Below, in pieces: positions 20,546 through 29,196 of a stretch of 64,000 bases of DNA. The translations under genes and the position numbers were made by a program. Source of the DNA: Adiantum capillus-veneris (lineage: Eukaryota; Streptophyta; Polypodiopsida; Polypodiales; Pteridaceae); contig CM043969.1 of assembly GCA_014529385.2 (NCBI GenBank), positions 34,672,446-34,736,445 on the forward strand, written 5' to 3'. Position 1 is the first letter of the stretch; each line of letters opens with the position of its first letter. The notes below the pieces were generated by a model. That model saw nothing but the letters and a program-made list of their open reading frames with translations. It was not told where the DNA came from and searched no databases.

Positions 20546-23500
20546 ATGGCTGACAACAACAACACAGATGTGTTCAAGATGTTTGCTGCTGAGGACAGGT
20601 TGGATGGGGACAACTACCCTATGTGGGCTTATATGATGCAACACGTTCTTGTGTCAAAAGGTGTCTGGAACATTGTGCAGGGCATTGATGTACGTCCTGG
20701 TTCTGAAGATGTAGGCGATGTTGAGGATGTTGCAGGTCTTGCTGCAAGGATTGCAGCTGTTAGAGTTGTTTTGCCTACAGCAGAACAAGCTCGTTGGGAT
20801 GTTAAGGATGCGCAGGCTCATGCATTGATTGCGTTGTCTGTGAAGCGTACCATTATTCCTCACATCCGTTCAGCAAAATCTGCAAAACAGGCTTGGGATA
20901 TTCTAGCAGGTCTTTATGCAAGCCGCAATGAGGCTAAAATTGCTTTGCTGCGTAAAGAGCTAGAGTCGAAGATTATGCATGAGGAAGATGATATGGACAC
21001 TTTCCTTGCTAGTGTCAAGGATATCAATGAGCAATTCATTTCTGCAGGTGAAGTCATTTCTGACAGTTCCCTTGTGCAGACTGTTCTTGATGCCTTACCA
21101 GATTCCTACCAGACTTTTGCTAGTACTTGGAGACTGATGACCCAAGGAAATCCTGAAGTTGTCAAGTTTGATGCATTATGCACATTGCTGTTGCAAGAGT
21201 CACTTTCTAGAAAAAACAGGACTAGGCAGCGTGCAGTTGAACAGGCTTTTATTGCTTCTCAAAGAAAGGGTGGTAACAGTAATGCAGCCACTTCTTATGG
21301 TTCTGCTGCGAGTGGCAAAAATTCTGTTCCTAATGCTTCTGCTGGCAGCACTTCGTCTGGCAATTCTGGTGATAAGGGCAAAAAGAAGATGCGTTGCCAT
21401 TATTGTAAAGCCAATGATCACTTGATCAAGTCGTGTCCTAAGTTGAAGGCCAAAGCGGCTAAGAAGAAAGAGGGTGGTTCCACTGCAAATGCTGGTTCCA
21501 CTACAAATGCAGCCATTGTTGAGTCTTCTGTGAAAGGAGATTATGATGCTGATGTTGATGCAGAATGGGCTTTTAGCGCAGAGTGCACTTACAATCCTGC
21601 TGTCCATGATACATGCTTGTCAGTTGCTGCAGATTCACATGTGTGGTATTTCGACAGTGGTGCTACAAAGCACATTACCTCACATCGTGAATTGTTTACC
21701 TCTCTCGAGTCTGTCCCTCATGGGAATTCAGTCACTTGTGCCAACAACGCCTCTTATCCAGTTCAGGGAGTTGGAAAGATTGTGCTCACTGCTGCTAATG
21801 GCAGTTCCTTCACACTTGTTGATGCACTTTATGTACCTGGGATCAAAAAGAATCTCTTGTCTGTATCCGCACTTGCTAGACTTGGACTTGTAGTCAAATT
21901 TGTGGATGACAGATGTACAGTTCATGATCTCAGTTTTGGTGATGAAATTGTTGCATCTGGGCTTTTGTGCCGTGGGCTGTATAAGCTCACTTTGTATGAC
22001 AAGTTTGGACAAAATTTTGCAAATGCTGTTGCAGATTCAAGGGCTATTTCAGATGCAAAACTTTGGCATGCACGTTTTGGTCATCTGAATTTTGCCAGTT
22101 TGCTGCGTTTGCAGAAATCTGATATGGTTGCTTCTTTGCCGCCTCTTGAAGCACCTATCAAACATGTTTGTGAAGGCTGTATTCTGGGTAAAATGCAGCG
22201 TTCTAAGTTTCCAAAGGATGGTTCAGTTAGGGCCACATGCAGGTTGCAGCTTGTGCATAGTGACGTTTGTGGGCCCATGCAAACTCCGTCCTTGGGCAAT
22301 TACCTGTACTTCGTGACTTTCATTGATGATTACTCCAGGCATGCGTGGGTATTTCCGCTTAAAGCGAAGTCCGAAGTTTTTATGTGCTTCAAACAATTTT
22401 TGGCTATGGCTGAAAATGTCTCAAAATGTACTATGGGCACCCTCCGTTCCGATCGAGGGGGGGAGTATATGTCTCATGAATTTAATGCATTTCTGGCTAG
22501 TCGTGGGATAAAACACCAATGTACAGTGCCTTATACACCTCAGCAAAATGGTGTTGCTGAGAGGAAAAACAGGTCACTAACGGAAATGGCACGATGTATG
22601 GTCAAAAGTCAAGCTTTGCCGCATTCTTTTTGGCTTGAGGCCATCATGTGTGCCACTTATGTACTTAACAGGTGTCCTACGAAAGCTTTGCAGTCTATTA
22701 CTCCATATGAAGCATGGCATGATAGAAAACCTTCTATTGAGCACATGCGTGTTTTTGGCTGTTTGGCATATGCTTTGGTGCCACAAGTGCAGCGCAGAAA
22801 ATTGGATGATAAGGCTGTCAAATGTATTTTTGTTGGTTATAGTGCTGAAAGCAAAGGTTACAGGTTGTATCATCCGCAAACAAAACGTATTTTGGTTTCA
22901 CGGGATGTAGTGTTTGTGGAAGATTCTGTTCAACCCTTGCTGTCATGTACTAGAGACAGTAATGTAAGCTCACAGGACATTTATGACACTTTGTTGCCTC
23001 TTTTCAGTGGTGGAAATACGAATGTAAGTTCCAATGAGGCAAATGTACAGCCTATGGGGGTTTCTGAAAATGTTTTAGAACAGCCTATTACTGATGCAGA
23101 TGTACATGATGTACTTGATGAGGAAAGGGCTGAAAATGAGCAGGCTAGAGGTATGCCAAAATGGTTGGTGCACACTTTGCGTGACAGTAAATTGGATGCA
23201 CCTTTATCTAGTCGTACTCGTTCAGGCTCTCGCCATGCATCTTATGCATCAGATTGTTATGCTTTGGCTGTGTCTAGTTTACATGATGTTGAGGAACCTC
23301 TGTCCTTTGATGAAGCACAGAATTCAGAAAATTGGATTGCTGCCATGAAATCAGAATATGATGCACTTATAGAGAATGACACATGGACTTTATGTGATTT
23401 GCCTCCTGGCAAAAAGGCCATTGGTACGAAGTGGGTTTACAAGTTGAAACGCAAGCCGGATGGTGAGATCGATCGCCATAAGGCTCGACTTGTTGCAAAG

Positions 23501-24832
23501 GGTTATGCACAACAAAAAGGCATAGATTATGAAGAGACTTTTGCTCCCACTTGTCGTATGACTACTGTGCGTTTTCTATGTGCATTGGCAGCTCATTTTG
23601 GTTGGGATGTACATCAATCAGACATTGTTACTGCTTTCTTGAATGGTGACATATTTGAGGAAGTTTATGTAACGCAGCCTCGCGGTTTTGTCATAAAAGG
23701 ACAAGAGGACAAAGTGTGCAAATGTAAGAAGGTTTTGTATGGGTTGAAGCAATCTCCTCGTGCTTGGTATGAGAAAGCTGACACTCATTTGGTTAAACGA
23801 GGCTTTCGTAACAGTCCAACAGAAAGCACATTGTATGTAAAGCGTGAGGATGATGTATTTCTCATTGTGGTTCTTTATGTTGATGATTTGCTGATCACTG
23901 GACCAAATGAGAGACATATTGCTGAATTTAAGGCTGATTTAAATGCTACTTTCAAGATGAAAGATTTGGGGCTGTTGCATCATTACTTGGGTATACAGTT
24001 TAAGCAGTGTGATGGTGGTATTGCCTTGTGTCAGAAAAGTTACATAGAGACATTGCTATGTAAGTTTGGACTTGAGGATTGCAAACCTATTGCCACTCCC
24101 ATGGAAACAGGTTTGAAGTTGAGTCTACATGATGCTGGCGATCCTGCTGATGTCACTCTTTACCAAACTGCTGTTGGCTGCCTCATTTATGTATGCAACA
24201 CGAGGCCAGATATTCAGTTTGCAGTCTCGCAGGTCAGCAGATTTATGCATAGCCCAGGGTCTAAGCATTGGCAGGCTGTCAAGAGGATTTTCCGCTACCT
24301 TAGTGGCACTTTACATCTTGGCTTGTTTTATCCCAAGGGGGGATCATTGCCGCCAGACTTACATGCTTTTTCGGACTCAGATTGGGCTGGTTGTTTTGAC
24401 ACGCGAGTGTCCACAAGTGGTTTTTGTTTCATGCTTGGCAGTTCATGTATATCATGGTTGAGCAAGAAGCAACCTACTGTGGCCACTTCGAGTTGTGAGG
24501 CTGAGTACAGGGCAGTCTTCACAGCTACGGTTGAGTGTGTATGGCTCAGACGCCTTATGGTTGACTTGGGTGTTGGACAGGACACTGCCAACACTATCTA
24601 CACTGACAGTCAGAGCGCATTGGCAGTTGCGAGGAACCCAGTTTTTCATGCTCGCACAAAGCACATTGAGGTGCATTACCACTATGTCAGGGAGAGGCTC
24701 TCAGCAGGAGAGATCAGCTTGGCTTATGTGCCAACACAGGACAACCTTGCAGATCTTTTCACAAAGGCATTGTCTCGTGAGAAGCTTGAAGCTTTCCGCA
24801 AAGCTTTGGGCTTACTCCCCTTTGTGGACTGA
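20546..24832 (+). CDS. Copia gag-pol polyprotein
   Basis: The ATG at 20546 (ACCATGGC context, MADNNNTDVF) gives 1428 residues; the frame stays open about 20 codons further upstream. In order: gag capsid; zinc knuckle CHYCKANDHLIKSC (about residue 281); protease YFDSGATKHIT (about 368); integrase zinc finger (about 506, ending CEGCILGKMQ) and DDE core SDVCGP, LRSDRGGEY and GVAERKN (about 571, 632, 670); RT with VAKGYAQQKGIDYEETFAP and YVDDLLITG (about 1111); RNase H with FSDSDWAG, SSCEAEYR and YTDSQSA (about 1275-1352) and a terminal ADLFTKAL. Every catalytic motif is present and no stop interrupts it. The length is typical of a one-frame Copia. Confidence 0.97.
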   Translation: MADNNNTDVFKMFAAEDRLDGDNYPMWAYMMQHVLVSKGVWNIVQGIDVRPGSEDVGDVEDVAGLAARIAAVRVVLPTAEQARWDVKDAQAHALIALSVKRTIIPHIRSAKSAKQAWDILAGLYASRNEAKIALLRKELESKIMHEEDDMDTFLASVKDINEQFISAGEVISDSSLVQTVLDALPDSYQTFASTWRLMTQGNPEVVKFDALCTLLLQESLSRKNRTRQRAVEQAFIASQRKGGNSNAATSYGSAASGKNSVPNASAGSTSSGNSGDKGKKKMRCHYCKANDHLIKSCPKLKAKAAKKKEGGSTANAGSTTNAAIVESSVKGDYDADVDAEWAFSAECTYNPAVHDTCLSVAADSHVWYFDSGATKHITSHRELFTSLESVPHGNSVTCANNASYPVQGVGKIVLTAANGSSFTLVDALYVPGIKKNLLSVSALARLGLVVKFVDDRCTVHDLSFGDEIVASGLLCRGLYKLTLYDKFGQNFANAVADSRAISDAKLWHARFGHLNFASLLRLQKSDMVASLPPLEAPIKHVCEGCILGKMQRSKFPKDGSVRATCRLQLVHSDVCGPMQTPSLGNYLYFVTFIDDYSRHAWVFPLKAKSEVFMCFKQFLAMAENVSKCTMGTLRSDRGGEYMSHEFNAFLASRGIKHQCTVPYTPQQNGVAERKNRSLTEMARCMVKSQALPHSFWLEAIMCATYVLNRCPTKALQSITPYEAWHDRKPSIEHMRVFGCLAYALVPQVQRRKLDDKAVKCIFVGYSAESKGYRLYHPQTKRILVSRDVVFVEDSVQPLLSCTRDSNVSSQDIYDTLLPLFSGGNTNVSSNEANVQPMGVSENVLEQPITDADVHDVLDEERAENEQARGMPKWLVHTLRDSKLDAPLSSRTRSGSRHASYASDCYALAVSSLHDVEEPLSFDEAQNSENWIAAMKSEYDALIENDTWTLCDLPPGKKAIGTKWVYKLKRKPDGEIDRHKARLVAKGYAQQKGIDYEETFAPTCRMTTVRFLCALAAHFGWDVHQSDIVTAFLNGDIFEEVYVTQPRGFVIKGQEDKVCKCKKVLYGLKQSPRAWYEKADTHLVKRGFRNSPTESTLYVKREDDVFLIVVLYVDDLLITGPNERHIAEFKADLNATFKMKDLGLLHHYLGIQFKQCDGGIALCQKSYIETLLCKFGLEDCKPIATPMETGLKLSLHDAGDPADVTLYQTAVGCLIYVCNTRPDIQFAVSQVSRFMHSPGSKHWQAVKRIFRYLSGTLHLGLFYPKGGSLPPDLHAFSDSDWAGCFDTRVSTSGFCFMLGSSCISWLSKKQPTVATSSCEAEYRAVFTATVECVWLRRLMVDLGVGQDTANTIYTDSQSALAVARNPVFHARTKHIEVHYHYVRERLSAGEISLAYVPTQDNLADLFTKALSREKLEAFRKALGLLPFVD

Positions 24833-24897
24833 TCTTGTCCTCAGGGCATGGCACTTCCCTTTACTCATGTGCCAGCTCTCGTTCACCGCATCACTCC

Positions 24898-24906
24898 AGG
24901 GGGGAT
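24898..24906 (+). other. Copia polypurine tract
   Basis: AGGGGGGAT immediately precedes the 3' LTR and would prime plus-strand DNA synthesis. Confidence 0.8.
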
Positions 24907-24907
24907 T

Positions 24908-25134
24908 TGTTACCATATACATGTGGTAGTGATGTGTGTGAACACACTAGGACCGCCGGGGCATTTTTTCCCTCTTTAGGAGGTTTTTTCCCCCGTGCAT
25001 TGTATATACGCCCATCACTCTAGGGCTATCTATCTTTCCATTGCACACTAAGGAATACACTCTCTATTGTGTGCCTTGAGCTTCCTTCGTCTTCTCCAAG
25101 CTGTGTGTGTTTCTCTTCAACCCTAATTCCAACA
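24908..25134 (+). repeat. 3' LTR of the intact Copia
   Basis: 227 bp, as the 5' LTR. It is followed by ATATT, which differs by one base from the ATCTT before the 5' LTR. Confidence 0.95.
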
Positions 25135-25609
25135 ATATTTGAATAAAATCTTGTTACAATCAAAGAACTAGATCTTCACATAATCCAAAGGAAAAATGCT
25201 TCAATAACCATTTATACTCGATGTTACTATCTAAGCAAATAATTGGCATTTACAACAAATGTTGAATATATGTTTAATCTAGTTAGTTGCAATACAAAGA
25301 TATTTATTTCAAAGCGAATATGTTTAATCTAGTTAGTTGCAATACAAAGATAATTATCTCAAACGCTTACACCATCAATTCACAATAGAAGAACTTACAC
25401 CCAACAAAAAATGATCATACATCAATTGTTCAAACTCTCATTTTGGAATTTTGAGGACTAAATACTTTTTAGTTTTTTCTAGCTTATTTCATTCTCAATA
25501 GAATATTAAACCTTAATCACAAGATAAGAAATATATGTCCGTAATGTATATGGACACAAGATATAGGGCCAACGAAAAATGTTCTTGAAACACTTAAAGA
25601 GTATTTAGG

Positions 25610-26190
25610 TGACCTAGAATAACCAACCTATGGTCTAAAGGCCATAGGGTGTCATGTGATGTTTTATAAGATGTGCCCATAAGAGCTAGGTGATTTGCAT
25701 CCATGGGGTGATTTAAGTGACCTTGTGGAGATTCTATGTCACCACCCTATGGCCCTAAGGCCTTAGGGTATCCCAAATGCTCTTGGATAACTTATGTTTC
25801 CTTCTAGAATAGCCCAAATACTCATGTGCCCGTTTAGAGACTATATGTAATCTCTCTATATACATAAGATTGTAGGATAGCTGTGTTGACACCCTATGGC
25901 CTTAAGGCTGTAGACTAGCCCAAATGCTTATGTGCCCTTTTAAAGACTCTATGTAATCACCCTATATTCGTAAGATTGTAGGGTAGCCAAATGCTTTTGG
26001 GGGATTCTATGTTGACACCCTATGGGCCTAAGGCTATACAGTAACCCAGATGCTTATGTGCCCTTTTAGAGACTCGGTGTAATCACCCTACATCTGTAAG
26101 GTTGTAGGGTATCCCATCTTCTTTTGGGGGATTCTATGGCCCTAGGGCCCTAGGGTGTCATGTCTACAAAGAACTCTACGATCCTCAAGT
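25610..26190. repeat. Third palindrome cluster
   Basis: Variants such as ACCCTATGGCCCTAAGGCC and CTATGGCCCTAGGGCCCTAG recur at 70-110-bp spacing, together with TGCTTATGTGCCCTTTTA. The motif family is the same as at 11390-12040 and 19200-19870. 25135-25609 and 26191-26512 are AT-rich with no recognisable gene. Confidence 0.75.
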
Positions 26191-26512
26191 CATAGTGTAT
26201 TCTTCCCAAACCTCATATGATCAATTAACTTTAAAGTATTACACAATATATATCTTATGACCATATATAAATGTAGAATTCTATCTACCAAAACATGTCC
26301 ATATAATATCATACACTTAAGTCTAATTCATTTATTGTGAAAAAACTCAAACTAACAAGTTCACATTTTTTCAAAGAAAATAAATTGAGAAAAATAACGA
26401 GCCAAACATCAATGTTTTTAACATCATGGTTAGATTTGAGATGGGACAAATAAAATAAAATGACAACAATAATAATCTAAATATCAGTAATGTAATATCA
26501 TGGGTGGCTAGC

Positions 26513-27850
26513 TTAACTTGTTTCCTGTAGACTTTCTAGAATGGCCTCAGCACTTGCATCCAATGGTTCTTCAATTTCTTCTTCCTCTGAATCCTTGGCA
26601 TTGACTTTCTCTGTGTTATCTACACCTGCCCACCTTATAAGATCAAGGTCTTCTTCCACTATGGAATGGCAAAGAGATTCCAATTGCGTCATTTGATCAC
26701 TACTACATGCAACTGATATCACCTTTCTCTGTTGTTGTAGTGCCTCTTTAGTCCCATAGCCTAATGAGAAGATGTCTATCACTTGATCATCTTCTTTGAG
26801 ACAGATGCATTTGATTGCACGACATACAAAAAAGGATTTGATCGTGGTCACAGCATCATACTCGTCGTCATTGATGCAGAGAGTATGCATTGGCTCCAAC
26901 AATGACTCTTTAACACTAGAGTAGTTGGTGTACTGCTCTCCTTGACTGAAAAATGCCCAAACCCCAAAAATTACTTCGCGAAGAGCACATGTTTGGATGG
27001 TCTCTGATCCCATTAAGGAGCTCAAAGGTAGAACGTGCATTTCATACCATTTAGCTTATTTAGAAATTGCCTTCTCTAGGGAAGCAGCATGTTGATACTT
27101 GACTAAGCCGGCAATTAAAAACTCTGATGGTTGATGTGCTACCCCACATACTCCATCAATTAATTTACCAAATTGGGCAGCACTCCAACCACTAGATGTA
27201 AGACTTTTGTGTGTTGTGTCTATGATGCAAACACCAACACGAATTTTAGGGCTATTCTCACTGTAGAGAAACTTAATGCCTTCCAAATTCTTTCCAACAC
27301 ACTTGATTTTCCATGTTAAAATGAATTGCAAACTAGAAGTGCCATTCTTTGTGCAATGATCCACTGCACATATCCCCTAGTGATCTTAGGAATTGGCTCT
27401 TTCTCCTTTCATTTTTGTAGTATTAGATTTAGCCATTGCGTACAACTCGTGAAGAAAGATTTGTAAATCTCATCTGTAATGTTATAATGAGACTTACATC
27501 TATCCCATGAAGTAACTACTATTGATGATGGATCTATCTCTTTAAATGCCATCAACATTTGAGGCTCAAAAACCTTGGTCTTCTTTAAGACCGGTGCACG
27601 TGCAGTGAGGTCGAGCATGCCCGCTTGACGTGGTTGCTTCACTAAGCAGATCTTCTCATCTGCCAGCTCTTGTTGTAGTAGCTTGACATCATTATCTTCT
27701 AAACGAACTAGGCATCTAAAGGTTGTTATGCTTGGTTGTCACCCACGAGCAGTTGATGTCTGATGCTTCTCCAAGATGTGTATCCACTGATCATAGATTT
27801 CATCATCGTACATGACCATGCGTGCTTCTTTGTTGGCAAATGATTTACAA
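26513..27850 (-). pseudogene. Unrecognised multi-exon gene remnant
   Basis: Three minus-strand open stretches follow each other: 27850-27409 (MVMYDDEIYDQWIHILEKHQ; after a TGA, ITTFRCLVRLEDNDVKLLQQ and ITDEIYKSFFTSCTQWL), 27364-27056 (IRVGVCIIDTTHKSLTSSGW) and 27040-26513 (ALREVIFGVWAFFSQGEQY, ending in an acidic Glu-rich tail). The composition is protein-like. Stops and likely introns separate the pieces. VGVCIIDTT recalls the connector of MutS homologues, but no other MutS motif is visible, so I assign no function. It could be the transposase or an accessory gene of the 18.3-kb element. The inverted Copia 5' end lies directly upstream. Confidence 0.5.
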
Positions 27851-27991
27851 AGTCCTTAAAAATAAAGAAAAGAAAATTAACTTTATTTCAAGACATATTT
27901 GTAATAAAAACAAGCATAGGGAAGTGGAACTTACATCCCAACCTGCTCGACTCGGATGACCGACAGGAACACCTACCTTGGGTTTTGTTGG

Positions 27992-28329
27992 TCGACCTGC
28001 GAACGCTTGCCAAAGCTCACTGAAATCGGAGAAAGTGAGCAGGCGTGTGCTGGAGCAGCTGGCGACTAAGCCCGGGAGGACGTGACCTGCTCTGATACCA
28101 ATTGTTGGAATTAGGGTTGCAGAGAAACACACACAGCTTGGAGAAGACGAAGGAAGCTCAAGGCACACAATAGAGAGTGTGTTACTTAGTGTGCAATGGA
28201 AAGATAGATAGCCCTAGAGTGATGGGCGTATATACAATGCACGGGGGAAAAAACCTCCTAAAGAGGGAAAAAATGCCCCGGCGGTCCTAGTGTGTTCACA
28301 CACATCACTACCACATGTATATGGTAACA
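27992..28329 (-). mobile_element. Inverted Copia fragment: one LTR, primer site and part of the leader
   Basis: 28103-28329 is the reverse complement of the 227-bp Copia LTR with three differences noticed. It is followed on the minus strand by the primer-binding site (28089-28100) and about 100 bp of leader, matching the intact Copia until GCAGGTCGAC near 27992, where similarity ends abruptly. No partner LTR is seen between 25135 and 27992. Read on the minus strand, the LTR points into the unrecognised gene remnant. Confidence 0.9.
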
Positions 28330-29167
28330 AACAACTCAACAATCTCAAATGTAAATCAATTGTTGTATATATCTACGTTCAGAGTAACACCAAGTCATCT
28401 GCTGATGAACAATGATGTTACTACAGAAATAGAAGCACAAAAGTAACGAAAGTCGTATTAAGATGAAGAGGGCATAAAGTATGCATCTCTACACTCTTAA
28501 AATGACGAACGTTAATTTTTGTGCTTCTATGTAGAATAATCAATAATGATTTACTTTAAGATTGTAAATTTTATAGGCCACTCTGAAGTGAGAGGTGTAG
28601 CATCATGCCTACTACACTCCACGAGTCAACCTCTAATCCTAACTCATCTCTATGGTGAGAGATATACTACTACACCATACGAGTGAGAATCTAAATTTAC
28701 CCTAAGCCTTCCTTGGAGTGAGTTATATAACTACACACCACAGGAAAGAAAACTATATTCTATACACCTCTGGAGTGAGCCATATGGGCCTATGGCTACA
28801 CACCACGAAGTGGTCTACGACCTGCAAGCCAACTTTGTGGTGAGAGCCAAAACTACTGCACCACACAAGTCTGGCACAACACAAAAAAAAGTTAATATTT
28901 ATTGAAAATTTAAAAAATATACCTGAAAACCACTGTAAATCAAAGTCGCTGTCTCTATCTGGCAAACTCTCAGAAGCTCCAAGCTCTCCAATCCCCAAGA
29001 AAGTGCACAATGCTTTTCGATTGAATACGGCGACGATTGTATACGGCTATTCGGTAATTATTCGGAGATACGGCGTATATTGACGTTTTATACGTATAAT
29101 TTTTGTTATACGGATGTATAAATGCAACGCAGATCCATAGGCGTTGAAATTAGTCCCAAAGTTGTGG
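28330..29167. repeat. Subterminal region with an imperfect GTGAG...CACTACACCAC repeat
   Basis: Between about 28570 and 28872 phrases like GGAGTGAGTTATATAACTACACACCAC and GTGGTGAGAGCC...ACTACTGCACCACAC recur about every 70-80 bp, possibly transposase-binding subterminal repeats. 28873-29167 is AT-rich with several TATACGG words. No gene is seen. Confidence 0.5.
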
Positions 29168-29196
29168 GATTTTCCCATTTCATCTAAAATGGTTTT
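29168..29196 (-). repeat. Right terminal inverted repeat of the 18.3-kb insertion
   Basis: The reverse complement begins AAAACCATTTTAGATGAAAT and aligns to the left end at 25 of 29 positions. It is followed by GGTT (29197-29200), the second copy of the target-site duplication. Confidence 0.8.

Larger units (their letters stand above)
19957..25134 (+). mobile_element. Intact Ty1/copia LTR retrotransposon
   Basis: Two 227-bp LTRs (TGTTACC...TTCCAACA) that I read as identical flank one uninterrupted polyprotein. A primer-binding site TGGTATCAGAGC lies 2 bp after the 5' LTR and an AGGGGGGAT polypurine tract just before the 3' LTR. Flanking 5-mers are ATCTT on the left and ATATT on the right, a target-site duplication with one mismatch. 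Protease-integrase-RT-RNase H order is the copia order. Identical LTRs and an open frame mean a recent, possibly still competent insertion. It lies inside the 18.3-kb element. Confidence 0.95.
10884..29196. mobile_element. 18.3-kb TIR-bounded insertion splitting the satellite array
   Basis: The insertion begins AACACCATTTTAGATAATTT and ends with the inverted counterpart: the reverse complement of the right end begins AAAACCATTTTAGATGAAAT. Over the first 29 bp, 25 match. It is flanked by GGTT on both sides. The satellite resumes after the insertion in the same unit and phase, and intact satellite copies near 31870-31960 and 33945-34030 show the unoccupied sequence. Inside are an H3-fold fusion gene, a HAD phosphatase remnant, an unrecognised gene remnant, palindrome clusters and a nested Copia. 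Without the Copia and its duplicated site it is about 13.1 kb. No transposase of a known family was recognised, so the superfamily is open; a 4-bp duplication argues against CACTA, hAT and Mutator. Confidence 0.8.

Noticed and set aside
26513-27364. MutS-homologue assignment based on VGVCIIDTT
   Set aside because: Only one short resemblance; no Walker motifs or other MutS blocks are visible.
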